From contig NZ_JPWI01000004.1 in the NCBI RefSeq assembly GCF_003326795.1, forward strand, positions 227,528 to 291,527: a DNA stretch of 64,000 nucleotides. The letters run 5' to 3'. The translations under genes and the position numbers were made by a program. The stretch is from Thalassospira profundimaris (GTDB lineage Bacteria > Pseudomonadota > Alphaproteobacteria > Rhodospirillales > Thalassospiraceae). Every line of letters starts with the position of its first letter. Position 1 is the first letter of the stretch. The notes beneath the pieces were generated by a model. That model saw only the letters and a program-made list of their open reading frames with translations. It searched no databases and was not told the DNA's origin. Shown here in pieces: positions 1-8,808 of this stretch.

Positions 1-765
1 AATGTTTCACTTGATGGTCGGGCAGTATGGCGGCGGATTGCCCCCAAATCGTTGCGTTATCCTGATCAGGATGATCTTAAACCCGTCCATGAAGAAGGCG
101 GTGTCGAAGCACGGCATCACGGACTTCTCAGCTGCCATACCTGTGCGATGGTGGTTATTGAAGACCCGTCGGGCCATACAAAATGCCCGCGTTGCGGCGA
201 TGCGGTTCATCAGCGCAAGGCACGTAGTTTGTCTCGGGCCTGGGCGTTGTTATTAACGGCCATTATCCTTTATGTGCCAGCCAATGTGTTTCCGATCATG
301 AAAGTGACTTACCTTGGCAAGTCAGAGGCCGACACAATTCTATCAGGCGTCGCAGCACTGACAGCAGCCGGGGAATGGCCCATCGCAATTGTCGTCTTTA
401 CCGCCAGCATTCTGGTGCCGATTGTAAAGATCGTTTTGCTGGGATGGGTGTATCTTGCAACATATCTTGGGCTTTCCGGGCCGCTTAGGGAACGCACGAT
501 GATTTACCGGATCACCGAACTTGTTGGACGATGGTCGATGGTTGACGTCTTCATGGTTTCGATTTTGGCTGCATTGGTCAAACTTGGAAACATCGCATCC
601 GTTCACCCCGGATTTGGTGCCGTTGCCTTTTGCGGGGTGGTGATCCTGACCATGGTATCGGCGATGGCCTTTGATCCGCGCCTGATCTGGGATCGCGCAG
701 GCATGCGAACATCCGTGATATCGTTCGGCTCCGACCGCGCTGAAAAACAGGGGACACCGTCATGA
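1..765 (+). CDS. pqiA: Paraquat-inducible protein A (PqiA), 5' partial
   Basis: Inner-membrane partner of the PqiB MCE protein in lipid transport between the membranes. The reading frame is open from the first base, so the gene probably begins upstream; the TTG at 52 is only the first possible start inside the window. The visible part has two CxxC pairs (SCHTCAMV and KCPRCGD), a zinc-ribbon signature of PqiA, then four hydrophobic helices. The residues before the TTG (LDGRAVW) resemble the end of the visible domain (FDPRLIW), which suggests this is the second domain of a two-domain PqiA whose first domain lies outside. It overlaps pqiB by 4 bases. Confidence 0.85.
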   Translation, partial: NVSLDGRAVWRRIAPKSLRYPDQDDLKPVHEEGGVEARHHGLLSCHTCAMVVIEDPSGHTKCPRCGDAVHQRKARSLSRAWALLLTAIILYVPANVFPIMKVTYLGKSEADTILSGVAALTAAGEWPIAIVVFTASILVPIVKIVLLGWVYLATYLGLSGPLRERTMIYRITELVGRWSMVDVFMVSILAALVKLGNIASVHPGFGAVAFCGVVILTMVSAMAFDPRLIWDRAGMRTSVISFGSDRAEKQGTPS

Positions 766-2441
766 TTGACGAAAATTCATCTTCATCAGACCCGCGAGCG
801 GCATCGCCCGAGGTCAAAAAAGGATGGGGACGCTTTTCCATTGTCTGGTTGGTGCCATTGGCAGCTTTGATCGTTGGAGGATGGTTATTGTGGCGCGATG
901 TCGTCTCAAAAGGTCCGGAAATCACGGTGACCTTTGAAACCGCAGAGGGGATCGCAGCCGGCAAGACCGCGGTACGTTATCGCGATGTCGATGTGGGGCA
1001 GGTGACATCAATCAATCTTGACGACCAACTTGAACACGTGCGCCTGACCATTCGTATGAACGCGGATTTTGCCGAATATCTTACGGACAAGACACGGTTC
1101 TGGGTTGTGCGTCCGCGTGTTAGTGCGCGCGGTATTACCGGGTTGGAAACAATTGTATCGGGGGCCTATATCGAAGTGGTTCCAGACGCGTCTGGTGAAC
1201 GCGCCCGCGCCTTCGAAGGGGAAGAAGAACCGCAATACATTCCCAATAACAAAGACGGAACCCGGTTTGTTCTGAAGGCGGATGAGCTTGGGTCGCTGAC
1301 GACCGGAACGCCCGTTCTGCTGCGTGGTGTTGAAGTCGGTGAAGTGCTTGAGACCAAGCTTGATGAAGATGCGACGGGGGTATCGGTCCCGGTCTTTATT
1401 CGAGAACCGTTTGATGCGCTGGTCAAGCGTAACACACGATTTTGGGATTCCAGTGGTATCGCCCTTGATCTGAATGCAGACGGACTGTCGGTCCGTGCCC
1501 AGTCGGTACGGTCGGTTCTTGCGGGCGGCATCAATTTTTATACGCCAGATGACAGCGTAAATGACGAAAGGGCCGAGGCCGACACGATATTCCTTCTGCA
1601 TGGCAGCCTGGAAAAAGCCGAGTTGCTGGCACAGGGACACAGTCTGAAATATATCCTGTATTTCGACACATCGGTGCGCGGGCTGTCGCGTGGGGCACCT
1701 GTGGAATTCAACGGCATTCGTGTGGGCACGGTCGAAAGTGTTGATCTTGAATATGTGATCAATCAGAACATCTTCCGTGTTCCGGTTGTCGTCACAATCG
1801 AGCCAGAGCGGGTCCGTCTTGTGGGCGGTAATCTTGATGAGAACGATCCCCAAGCGACAATTGATACACTGGTTGAGAATGGCCTTCGGGCGCGCCTTAA
1901 GACCGGAAGCTTCATCACCGGACAACTGTTTGTTGATCTTTCAATGAACCCGGTTACGCCTGCAAGGTATCTGGGTGACGGGAATGGGCAATATCGCGAA
2001 TTGCCGACCTTGCCACAGAAGCTTGATGAAATTGCCAATTCGCTGAGCAGCCTACTTGAAAAGGTTGAGACTTTCCCGATTGAGGAAATCGGGATCAGGT
2101 TGCTGGGTACGGTAGAGGGTATGGAAAATATCGTTACATCGCCCGCGCTGAGTGATGCAATGACGAACCTTAAACAGGCCGCTGCGGGTGTTAGCAGTCT
2201 GGTCAATAATCTTGATACCACTGTTCTGCCCGCGACCCAGACCGCACTTGATACGGCCCGCGAAGCCTTGGGCGGGGTGCGTGATATCACCGCACCGACG
2301 TCGCCGCTGCGCTATAATCTTGAACAGGCGCTTAAGGAGCTGAGTGCAACTGCACGGTCCTTGCGTGATCTGACTGAATTCCTGGAACAGAACCCGAGTG
2401 CCCTGATCCTTGGGAAAAGTGGCCCGAAGGAGGATGAATGA
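762..2441 (+). CDS. pqiB: Intermembrane transport protein PqiB (MCE family)
   Basis: A 559-residue MCE/MlaD-family protein that would span the periplasm and carry lipids between inner and outer membranes. One N-terminal membrane helix at about residues 27-48 is followed by three MCE repeats (roughly 50-150, 165-235 and 285-390), each with the typical G-T-x-V-x-x-R/x-G-x-x-VG pattern (for example GTPVLLRGVEVGEV and GAPVEFNGIRVGTV). A helical C-terminal tail of about 150 residues follows, as in PqiB, where it forms the needle. ATGA overlaps couple it to pqiA before and pqiC after, so translation of the three is probably linked. Confidence 0.93.
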   Translation: MIDENSSSSDPRAASPEVKKGWGRFSIVWLVPLAALIVGGWLLWRDVVSKGPEITVTFETAEGIAAGKTAVRYRDVDVGQVTSINLDDQLEHVRLTIRMNADFAEYLTDKTRFWVVRPRVSARGITGLETIVSGAYIEVVPDASGERARAFEGEEEPQYIPNNKDGTRFVLKADELGSLTTGTPVLLRGVEVGEVLETKLDEDATGVSVPVFIREPFDALVKRNTRFWDSSGIALDLNADGLSVRAQSVRSVLAGGINFYTPDDSVNDERAEADTIFLLHGSLEKAELLAQGHSLKYILYFDTSVRGLSRGAPVEFNGIRVGTVESVDLEYVINQNIFRVPVVVTIEPERVRLVGGNLDENDPQATIDTLVENGLRARLKTGSFITGQLFVDLSMNPVTPARYLGDGNGQYRELPTLPQKLDEIANSLSSLLEKVETFPIEEIGIRLLGTVEGMENIVTSPALSDAMTNLKQAAAGVSSLVNNLDTTVLPATQTALDTAREALGGVRDITAPTSPLRYNLEQALKELSATARSLRDLTEFLEQNPSALILGKSGPKEDE

Positions 2442-3034
2442 TGCGACAGGTAATCCGAATGCAGTTTCGTAAATGCGCCTTGCTTTTGCTTGCGCCGATC
2501 CTTGTTGCCTGTGCATCCCAGTCCGGTACGGATCGCTATTATCTGTTGTCGCCGATGGGGCAGCAGATGGCGTCGCCATCTGCGCAGGCGCCTGTTATAG
2601 GGGTGGGGCCGGTTTCAATCCCCAGCCATCTTGACCGGTCGGTCATCGTGACCCGTAGCAGCGCCAATCGGCTTGAAGTCAATGCAGGTCATCGCTGGGC
2701 CGAACCGCTTGATGAAAACATTACCCGTGTTCTGATGGATAATCTTGACCGAACAGGGAAGGTGGCCCGTCTTGAAATTTTCCCATGGACGTCGCGGGAT
2801 GGCGTGGAACGGCAAATCGTTCTTGATATCGACCGTTTCGAACGTCAGGCGGATGGAAACGTTATACTGGTTGCGCGCTGGAAACTGGTGGATTTCAAGA
2901 ACGGGGAAATTATTCAGTCGGCAAAATACAGCAAGATCAGCAAACCTGTGGATTCAACAATTGAGAATACAGTGGTTGCAATGAGTACGCTTTTGTCTGA
3001 CATGACGACGGAAATTGCATCCCATATCCCTTAG
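2438..3034 (+). CDS. pqiC: PqiC-like outer-membrane lipoprotein
   Basis: A 198-residue lipoprotein of the PqiC / ABC-type transport auxiliary family (DUF330), expected to dock the PqiB needle at the outer membrane. The N-terminus has a short basic region, a hydrophobic stretch and a lipobox ending LVAC at about residue 25, so the mature protein should be lipidated. The body has the family pattern IGVGPVSIPSHLDR and RWAEPLDENI. The start overlaps the pqiB stop by 4 bases; a second ATG three bases later is equally possible. It is the last gene of the operon. The next gene lies more than 250 bases away. Confidence 0.85.
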   Translation: MMRQVIRMQFRKCALLLLAPILVACASQSGTDRYYLLSPMGQQMASPSAQAPVIGVGPVSIPSHLDRSVIVTRSSANRLEVNAGHRWAEPLDENITRVLMDNLDRTGKVARLEIFPWTSRDGVERQIVLDIDRFERQADGNVILVARWKLVDFKNGEIIQSAKYSKISKPVDSTIENTVVAMSTLLSDMTTEIASHIP

Positions 3035-3299
3035 TTCCCCTGTGACGTTGTGTTGTACGTCGCGGATTTATTTTGGAAGTGCGATACTCCCTTTTGCCGC
3101 TCTGTAATACTGTTGCGTTAAGGTCCTGATGTGCAATGAAATCTGGGAATATTGTAAAAGTTCTTGATCAACCTATTGTTTTCACATCCGCAATAGCCTT
3201 ATAAAGAAGATATAAATATAAAAAAGTGGGACACGCGCCTGACTGCATACCGGCAAGCATATGCCGCCCAAACAGGAAGTTAGGGAGCCAGAGCGCGTC
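3035..3299. other. Intergenic region after pqiC
   Basis: About 265 bases without a convincing gene. It becomes AT-rich near 3190-3225, which fits a promoter for the next gene. The weak repeat GACGT...ACGTC near 3043-3061 followed by a T-rich stretch could end the pqi transcript, but the stem is too short to call. Confidence 0.4.
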
Positions 3300-4988
3300 A
3301 TGTCGGATACGACATTTGAAGTATTGGTTCAGCGAGGGGATCGCTGGATCATCCATTCGACATTCGATGTCGAAAAAGAAGCGGTTTCTGAAGCTGAAAA
3401 GGTTCTGAAAACCAAGGTATCTGCCGTACGCGTTGTCCGTAACTGGGAACGCGGCGACGGTCGTCATATTGAAAAGGTTCTTCTGGAAAAAGAAGGGGCT
3501 GGCGATAGCGAAGAAGAAGACGTTCGCGTTTCTTCTATCGATGAGGCGCCCCTGTGCGAGACCGATAACGACCTTTTGCAGAAGGAAAGCCGCGCGACCA
3601 TCAACCGGTTGCTGCGCAAGTATTTCGAACAGGAAATTCTGACTCCTTGCGAGGTAATGTATAATTACCAGAACCTCCGCAAGTTGATGTTTCATGACAC
3701 CTTGATGCCAACAGCCGTCGACAAGGTTGCGGGTCTGCACGCCAAGGCGACGGATGGCGACCATATCGAGGCGATGAATAATCTTCATGGTGCGATCGAG
3801 CAATTGTCTGCGCGCGCCCGTGAAGTTGAAAAGGTTGATCTTCCTGCATTCGAAGACGCGACGATATCGGAAGTTCGTGACGAAATCCGCCGCCTTAATC
3901 TTGCCGAAGATACCGATTTCCTGACCATGGTTGCCCTGACGCGTGTGTTGTCCTCAACACGAAACTGGGTGGGCAAGCTGGATCTCGCGCTCAAGGTCAA
4001 GGGCGATGAAAAGGACGAAGCCGCTCGCAAGATGCTTGATGATGTGATCGCAGATATTCTGGGATCACCGGTGGCGCTCAAAGACCTTTTGGGCAGCTCG
4101 CGCAGTTTTGGCGAGGCTGTGACCTTGCACATTGATCTTGCTCTTGGTCGGGCAAAGGGTAACCGCGGGGCAGCTGACGATATTCTCGAACTGTTGAATC
4201 CTCTCTTTGGTTCAGGACTTCTCACGACCAGTCAGGAAACGATGTTTGACTACATCGTTCGCGAACTGCGCAGCGCAAATAGTCTGACACGTCATGAAGG
4301 TGACCCGGATCCGCTGGTTGGCATTCTTGATCGCCTGATTACCGAACAGGGCGTGATTTATGGCACGCCAATGGTCGAAGCCATCGCCGAGCGTGGCGCA
4401 CGGTTGCGCAATGTTGGCGGCCCGCGCGCTCTGATCGAGGGTGTTGAAGAAATCAACGGACGCCTCATTCCGAACTATCGCAAACTGACATGGCTTATTG
4501 CCGTTGCCAATAGCGGCATTGTGGAAGATTTCGGAGATGAGCTGTTGGTCATGATGCTCGACGCCGTCAAGGATATGCGGGCGTTGCGTGCATTCTGTGA
4601 TCCTGAATCCAAACCGCGCGACAAGATGGCCACGGTCAAGCATATGAATGACATGCTTAGCACCAGCAATTTGCCGGACGACCAGAAATCGCAGATTGGT
4701 GAAAAGCTTGATGACGGGCTGGCCGAATATCTTGTGCGTGAAAAGGTTATCGAGCGTATTGATAATCCGTCGCTGCATCTGCGCAAGCGCGCCTACATGC
4801 TTGTCCAGTTCTGTTCAAGCGGCGTTCTGATCGAAGGCAAGTCGGCAGCCATGGCCCGAAAAAGGGTGGTGGGATATCTCAAGCAGCCGAACTTTACCGA
4901 CAAGCTGGTGGATGACATCAGTGATATGACAGCCAAGGAAGGCACGATCCGCGATTTTTATGCCTTGTTGCAACGAAGCGGTTTCTAG
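3300..4988 (+). CDS. Conserved hypothetical protein, 562 aa
   Basis: I do not recognise a function. The start at 3300 (MSDTTFEVL) is preferred over an upstream ATG at 3261 because AGGGAG lies 12 bases before it and the upstream one has no ribosome site. The protein has an N-terminal module of about 65 residues with a beta-rich look, an acidic linker (EGAGDSEEEDV), and a long mostly helical, charged body to the C-terminus. No signal peptide or membrane helix is visible, so it is probably cytoplasmic. It stands alone between the pqi operon and a regulator and is followed by a strong hairpin at 5023-5065. Codon use looks like its neighbours, so it is probably a native gene. Confidence 0.8.
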   Translation: MSDTTFEVLVQRGDRWIIHSTFDVEKEAVSEAEKVLKTKVSAVRVVRNWERGDGRHIEKVLLEKEGAGDSEEEDVRVSSIDEAPLCETDNDLLQKESRATINRLLRKYFEQEILTPCEVMYNYQNLRKLMFHDTLMPTAVDKVAGLHAKATDGDHIEAMNNLHGAIEQLSARAREVEKVDLPAFEDATISEVRDEIRRLNLAEDTDFLTMVALTRVLSSTRNWVGKLDLALKVKGDEKDEAARKMLDDVIADILGSPVALKDLLGSSRSFGEAVTLHIDLALGRAKGNRGAADDILELLNPLFGSGLLTTSQETMFDYIVRELRSANSLTRHEGDPDPLVGILDRLITEQGVIYGTPMVEAIAERGARLRNVGGPRALIEGVEEINGRLIPNYRKLTWLIAVANSGIVEDFGDELLVMMLDAVKDMRALRAFCDPESKPRDKMATVKHMNDMLSTSNLPDDQKSQIGEKLDDGLAEYLVREKVIERIDNPSLHLRKRAYMLVQFCSSGVLIEGKSAAMARKRVVGYLKQPNFTDKLVDDISDMTAKEGTIRDFYALLQRSGF

Positions 4989-5022
4989 CAACCATTCGAT
5001 GATATTTTCGTTCTGAGTTCAA

Positions 5023-5065
5023 AAACACCCCACGAAAGCCATTTGGCAAAATTCGTGGGGTGTTT
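5023..5065 (+). terminator. Hairpin after the 562-aa gene
   Basis: A perfect 14-base stem, AAACACCCCACGAA (5023-5036) with TTCGTGGGGTGTTT (5052-5065), separated by 15 bases and ending in T's. It lies 35 bases after the stop of the upstream gene and inside the 5' extension of the next reading frame, which argues that the next gene starts at 5124 and not at the TTG at 5043. Confidence 0.75.
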
Positions 5066-5123
5066 GTCATTGTTGCCAAATTTCTTTTGCGGCATTCTTG
5101 GCTATGTACCAAGGAGATGCCCG

Positions 5124-6155
5124 ATGTCCGAAACTGATACCCGCCAGCGACTGGTCGTTTGTCACGCTTATGAGCGTGTCATGAGCCTTGATGTCGTCGG
5201 ACCGCTTCAGGTGTTTGGTTCAGCAAATGACGAATTGGTCAGAACCGGACGCAGCGCATCCTACGCGGTGCAGGTGGCGGCTGACCAGCCGGGACCAGTC
5301 AGGACTTCATGCGGTGTGCAGCTATATGCTGACTGTGCTTGGCGAACGCTTGATCTGACACAGGTCGATACGTTGTTTGTGCCAGGTGGAGACGGTGTTG
5401 CGAGGTTTTTCAAGGATCAGGAGTTCCTTGACTGGCTAAGGCACGCAGAGCAAACCATACCGCGGCTTGGATCGGTTTGCTCCGGTGCTTTGATCCTTGC
5501 TGAGGCAGGCGTTCTTGACGGGCGTATGGCCACGACCCACTGGTCGCGCTGTGACCAAATGATGCGGGATTATCCCTCTATCCATATGATGGGGGATCGC
5601 CTCCATAGCTATGATCCGACCGGACTTGATGGTGACCCGCATGTTTTTACCTCTGCAGGGGTGACGGCGGGCATAGATCTTGCCCTGGCAATTGTCGAAG
5701 CCGATCATGGCCGGTCACTGGCATTGTCTGTTGCGCGACGTCTTGTGATGTTTCTTAAACGTCCGGGGGGGCAGGCGCAATTTAGCGCCTACCTGACCCC
5801 TGAAGGCGGGGTAACAACGCGCTTGGCAGGGTTGCTGGAATGGTTGCCGGCTAACCTTGCTGCGGATCTGTCACTTGAAGTACTTGCTGATCGTGCGGGC
5901 ATGACGCCACGGACATTTTCGCGGGTTTTTTCGCGGGATCTGGGAATGAGCCCGGCGCGCTATGTTGAACGCATCAGGGTCGAGGCCGCTCGCGCATTGC
6001 TTCAGGACGAAACGATCAGTATTTCGCGCGTGGCGGATCTATGCGGGTTCCGTCATCCCGAAACGCTAAGGCGGGCTTTCCAGCGTCATCTTTCGGTAAG
6101 TCCACAGGAATATGCCGAACGGTTTGCCAGAAAATCAGCTGTCGCAGCAGTTTGA
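5124..6155 (+). CDS. GlxA-family transcriptional regulator (DJ-1/PfpI + AraC)
   Basis: A 343-residue regulator with an N-terminal DJ-1/PfpI-like domain (about residues 8-180, nucleophile-elbow-like GSVCSGALILAEAG) and a C-terminal AraC-type double helix-turn-helix (about 235-335, with RAGMTPRTFSRVF and PARYVERIRVEAAR). This architecture is typical of GlxA proteins, which often sense small metabolites and activate nearby genes. The start at 5124 has AAGGAG seven bases upstream; the longer frame runs through a terminator hairpin. The MFS gene 61 bases downstream is the likely target or operon partner. The ligand cannot be told from sequence. Confidence 0.88.
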   Translation: MSETDTRQRLVVCHAYERVMSLDVVGPLQVFGSANDELVRTGRSASYAVQVAADQPGPVRTSCGVQLYADCAWRTLDLTQVDTLFVPGGDGVARFFKDQEFLDWLRHAEQTIPRLGSVCSGALILAEAGVLDGRMATTHWSRCDQMMRDYPSIHMMGDRLHSYDPTGLDGDPHVFTSAGVTAGIDLALAIVEADHGRSLALSVARRLVMFLKRPGGQAQFSAYLTPEGGVTTRLAGLLEWLPANLAADLSLEVLADRAGMTPRTFSRVFSRDLGMSPARYVERIRVEAARALLQDETISISRVADLCGFRHPETLRRAFQRHLSVSPQEYAERFARKSAVAAV

Positions 6156-6216
6156 CGGCTTTTACCGCGACCTGACGAAACACATCATCACAATCTGATT
6201 TTTCGGAGTTGGCAAC

Positions 6217-7401
6217 ATGTTGTTACTGACCAATGGATCATTGCGTCTTCTGTTTATCGCCCAGGCTCTTTACTGGTCCTGTTCACTGATCGGAATTACC
6301 CTGACATCCCTTGTCGGGGCCTCCATGGCCCCGGTTGTCGAGCTTGCAACACTGCCGCTCGGGCTTTTGATGCTGGGTAATCTGCTTTCAGTGCATCCTC
6401 TTTCAATGCTGATGCAGCGTTACGGGCGGCGGGCCGGATTGTGCCTGGGGGCGGTCTGTGGTGTTGCAGGCGGGTTACTTCTGGCCGCAGGTATTTATAT
6501 TGATGAATTCTGGGTGGTTGCAATTGCGCCGGTTTTAATCGGGACCTATCAGGCATCGGCGATGTATTACCGCTATGCGGCACTGGAAACGGTTGAGGCA
6601 GGTCTGAAAGGCCGCGCAGCGGCTCTTGTGGTCGGGGGCGGGGTGCTGGCTGCCATTATCGCCCCGGAGATTGCGTCGACTAGTCGTGACTTCCTTCCGG
6701 TTCCGTTTGCTGGTGCCTATATTGCCCTGGCCGGAATGGCCGCGATCGGCGCAGTCCTGATGGCGATATTGCCAGATGGAGGCGTTCCCGCCCGTACCGG
6801 TTCGAGCCGGGCGGTTATGGCAGAACTTCTGCGCCGCCCGATTATCCGTGGTGCCATCGCAGTCAGTGCCGCTGGACACGGGATCATGATCCTGGTGATG
6901 ACAGCAACGCCGCTTGCCATGAAATATTGCGGGTTTGATATTGATGTTTCGTCAAATGTGATTCGCTGGCACCTGATCGGGATGTTTCTGCCAGCCTTTT
7001 TGGCTGGCCCGATGATTGACCGGTTTGGTCCGCGCCGTGTGGCCTCACTTGGCGCGCTGATGCTGGGGGTGAGTGTCGGCTTCGCGGTTACGGGGATATC
7101 TGTCTCGGCGTTTTTGATCAGTTCGTTCCTGTTGGGGGTCGGTTGGAACATGATGTTGCTTGCCGGGACAAGCATGCTGGGCGAGGGACATGATGCAACG
7201 GAGCGTGGCCATGCGCAAAGCCTTATGGAACTTGGCAATAGTGTCACCGCGACAGTCGCATCGCTCGCAAGTGGCGCCCTGATCGCAGGTGCCGGATGGA
7301 ATCCGGTCAATTACGGCGTGATCCCGGTTCTGGGATTTGCCATGATTCTGATGTGGCGCGGGGCCGTTGCAAGGCGTGCAGTCCTTCAAACACAGGCTTG
7401 A
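6217..7401 (+). CDS. MFS transporter
   Basis: A 394-residue major facilitator protein with about twelve hydrophobic helices and the loop motif QRYGRRAG between helices 2 and 3. The second half carries ATPLAMKYCGF and RWHLIGMF, which recur almost unchanged in the MFS gene at 45790, so the two are paralogues. Substrate unknown; alphaproteobacterial carriers of this general type have been linked to vitamin or small-metabolite traffic, but nothing here fixes it. It follows the GlxA-type regulator on the same strand and probably shares its transcript. Confidence 0.85.
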   Translation: MLLLTNGSLRLLFIAQALYWSCSLIGITLTSLVGASMAPVVELATLPLGLLMLGNLLSVHPLSMLMQRYGRRAGLCLGAVCGVAGGLLLAAGIYIDEFWVVAIAPVLIGTYQASAMYYRYAALETVEAGLKGRAAALVVGGGVLAAIIAPEIASTSRDFLPVPFAGAYIALAGMAAIGAVLMAILPDGGVPARTGSSRAVMAELLRRPIIRGAIAVSAAGHGIMILVMTATPLAMKYCGFDIDVSSNVIRWHLIGMFLPAFLAGPMIDRFGPRRVASLGALMLGVSVGFAVTGISVSAFLISSFLLGVGWNMMLLAGTSMLGEGHDATERGHAQSLMELGNSVTATVASLASGALIAGAGWNPVNYGVIPVLGFAMILMWRGAVARRAVLQTQA

Positions 7402-7412
7402 AGATAAAAGGA

Positions 7413-7437
7413 ACCGCCGGTCAGGACGACCGGCGGT
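7413..7437. terminator. GC-rich hairpin after the MFS gene
   Basis: ACCGCCGGTC (7413-7422) pairs with GACCGGCGGT (7428-7437). No T-run follows on the plus strand; on the minus strand the stem is followed by TTCCTTTTATC. It may stop or protect either transcript. Confidence 0.45.
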
Positions 7438-7539
7438 GAAGTTGCGGGGCAAACGGGGAGTTTCGCCCCGGCGCGACTGAAATACTCAATCGTAAAACCG
7501 GGAATGAACGCCAAGGCCGACGTCATTCATGCAATAAAA

Positions 7540-7559
7540 AACCGGCCATCAGGCCGGTT
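7540..7559 (-). terminator. Intrinsic terminator overlapping the stop of the 73-aa gene
   Basis: AACCGGCC (7540-7547) pairs with GGCCGGTT (7552-7559), and on the minus strand the stem runs into TTTTTTATT. The four-base loop contains the TGA stop of the gene at 7549-7770, so the terminator begins inside the coding sequence. Confidence 0.8.
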
Positions 7560-7770
7560 GGGATTCAAACGATGCGGCGTTGCCCGCAACAAATTCCTTG
7601 ATCTTCTGCAGGACAAACTCGCGTGAGCTGTTTTCACGGGTCCGGAACAACACTTCGCGATCCTGAATGACCAGTCCCATATAGACCGGGTCATTATGAC
7701 CTTCCTTGATCATTTTCAGGGCGCGGAGGGTATGACCGAGATCATCGGTGCTTTGATAGATGGTGCGCAT
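7549..7770 (-). CDS. Small hypothetical protein, 73 aa
   Basis: A short cytoplasmic protein beginning MRTIYQSTDDLGHTLRAL, with a possible beta-strand pair in the middle (VYMGLVIQDREVLFRTREN) and a helical end. No signal peptide or membrane helix. I choose the ATG at 7770 because GGAGAAAG precedes it; the TTG at 7803 would add eleven poorly supported residues. It has its own terminator, whose loop contains its stop codon, and is transcribed alone. Function unknown. Confidence 0.7.
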   Translation of the reverse strand: MRTIYQSTDDLGHTLRALKMIKEGHNDPVYMGLVIQDREVLFRTRENSSREFVLQKIKEFVAGNAASFESQPA

Positions 7771-8052
7771 CTTTCTCCAACCAGCTTTTGTGTCGGGTGA
7801 CAATGTTAAACCAATCGACCAAGGCTTTATGACAGCTGTTTTTTTCTAACCGATGACAGCTTTATGATGGTTTAAAGACAGTTTTGCCGTTCAACCGCAA
7901 AACCTCATGACAAGGGCGGTCAAAAAGCTGCTGGTTTTATTTGATGGGCCTGTTAAAAAGAAAACGTCATTGACGCTGGTTTCGGGCATTGACATGGGCC
8001 GAGACGGTGTTTAAGAAAGGCGTCGTTCCGCAGGGAACACCAAAGACATAAA
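7771..8052. other. Intergenic region with short repeats
   Basis: Upstream region of the 73-aa gene and of tRNA-Ser. ATGACAGCT occurs at 7829-7837 and 7853-7861, GCTTTATGA occurs at 7824 and 7859, and TTAAACC (7806) faces GGTTTAA (7869). These could be regulator sites for the minus-strand gene. The remainder should hold the tRNA promoter. Confidence 0.4.
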
Positions 8053-8145
8053 GGGCAAATGGCCGAGTGGCTGAAGGCGCTCCCCTGCTAAGGGAGTATA
8101 GGGTGACAAGCCCTATCGAGGGTTCGAATCCCTCTTTGCCCGCCA
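8053..8145 (+). tRNA. tRNA-Ser (GCT)
   Basis: A complete class II tRNA. The acceptor stem GGGCAAA pairs with TTTGCCC, the anticodon arm is CTCCC-CTGCTAA-GGGAG giving anticodon GCT, there is a long variable arm, and the T arm contains GGTTCGAATCC. CCA is encoded. It reads AGC/AGT serine codons. A terminator follows at once. Confidence 0.97.
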
Positions 8146-8151
8146 TTGATT

Positions 8152-8177
8152 AAAGCACCCCAAAAGGGTGCTTTTTT
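8152..8177 (+). terminator. Intrinsic terminator after tRNA-Ser
   Basis: AAAGCACCC (8152-8160), loop CAAAA, GGGTGCTTT (8166-8174) and a T-run. It ends the tRNA transcript. Confidence 0.9.
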
Positions 8178-8295
8178 CTTTGCCCTGATGGCAGAAAATC
8201 CACATTGAAATCGTTGTATCGTTAACCGGAGCTCGCATTTCGGTTCGAAGTTCATATCTATGAACGAATGCATTGTCACAACGATTGAGGACGAG

Positions 8296-8784
8296 ATGTC
8301 TGAAAAAACCAATTTTTCCAGATTTGCCATGACGATGTCGGTTGCCCTGTGCGCAACAGTGGCGTCTGTTTCTGTGGTGCAGGCGCATACCATCAAGACA
8401 CCTCATAGCCATGATCTTGTCGAAGTTGCACAGGGTGGCGGTATTTTTTCCGACGAGGAGCGCCGTATCATCAGTGACGTCCTTGATATCGCGACGGGCA
8501 ATGTCGATGACGACAAGGGGCGCGAAAAAGGTTCTAAAGGCGGTAAGGGCGACAAAGGGAAGGGTAACAAAGACCTTCCACCCGGCATTGCCATGAAGCT
8601 TGAGCGTGGGGGTACCTTGCCTCCGGGGCTTGCCAAGCGCGATCTGCCGTCCGATTTGCGTTCAAAACTGCCGCGACGCACCGATGGCGCCATCCGTCAG
8701 ATCGTTGGCGATGACATTGTCCTGATCGAGAAGGGAACTGACGTCATTCTTGATGTGATCCGCGGCGTTGCCCGCAACCAGTAA
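8296..8784 (+). CDS. Exported CigR-family protein
   Basis: A 162-residue protein with a signal peptide (about residues 1-30, ending VVQA before HTIKTPHSHD). The middle is a Gly/Lys/Asp-rich flexible stretch (KGSKGGKGDKGKGNK). The C-terminal part has the pattern LPPGIAMKLERGG / LPPGLAKR and a final hydrophobic region, as in proteins annotated as CigR family (named after a Salmonella membrane-associated anti-virulence regulator). Here the role is unknown; the context is not pathogenic. The start at 8296 is chosen over 8260 because it begins a proper signal peptide with AGGACG just upstream. Monocistronic, with a bidirectional terminator after it. Confidence 0.75.
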   Translation: MSEKTNFSRFAMTMSVALCATVASVSVVQAHTIKTPHSHDLVEVAQGGGIFSDEERRIISDVLDIATGNVDDDKGREKGSKGGKGDKGKGNKDLPPGIAMKLERGGTLPPGLAKRDLPSDLRSKLPRRTDGAIRQIVGDDIVLIEKGTDVILDVIRGVARNQ

Positions 8785-8808
8785 CGTAAATGACGGGATT
8801 GATCATAA

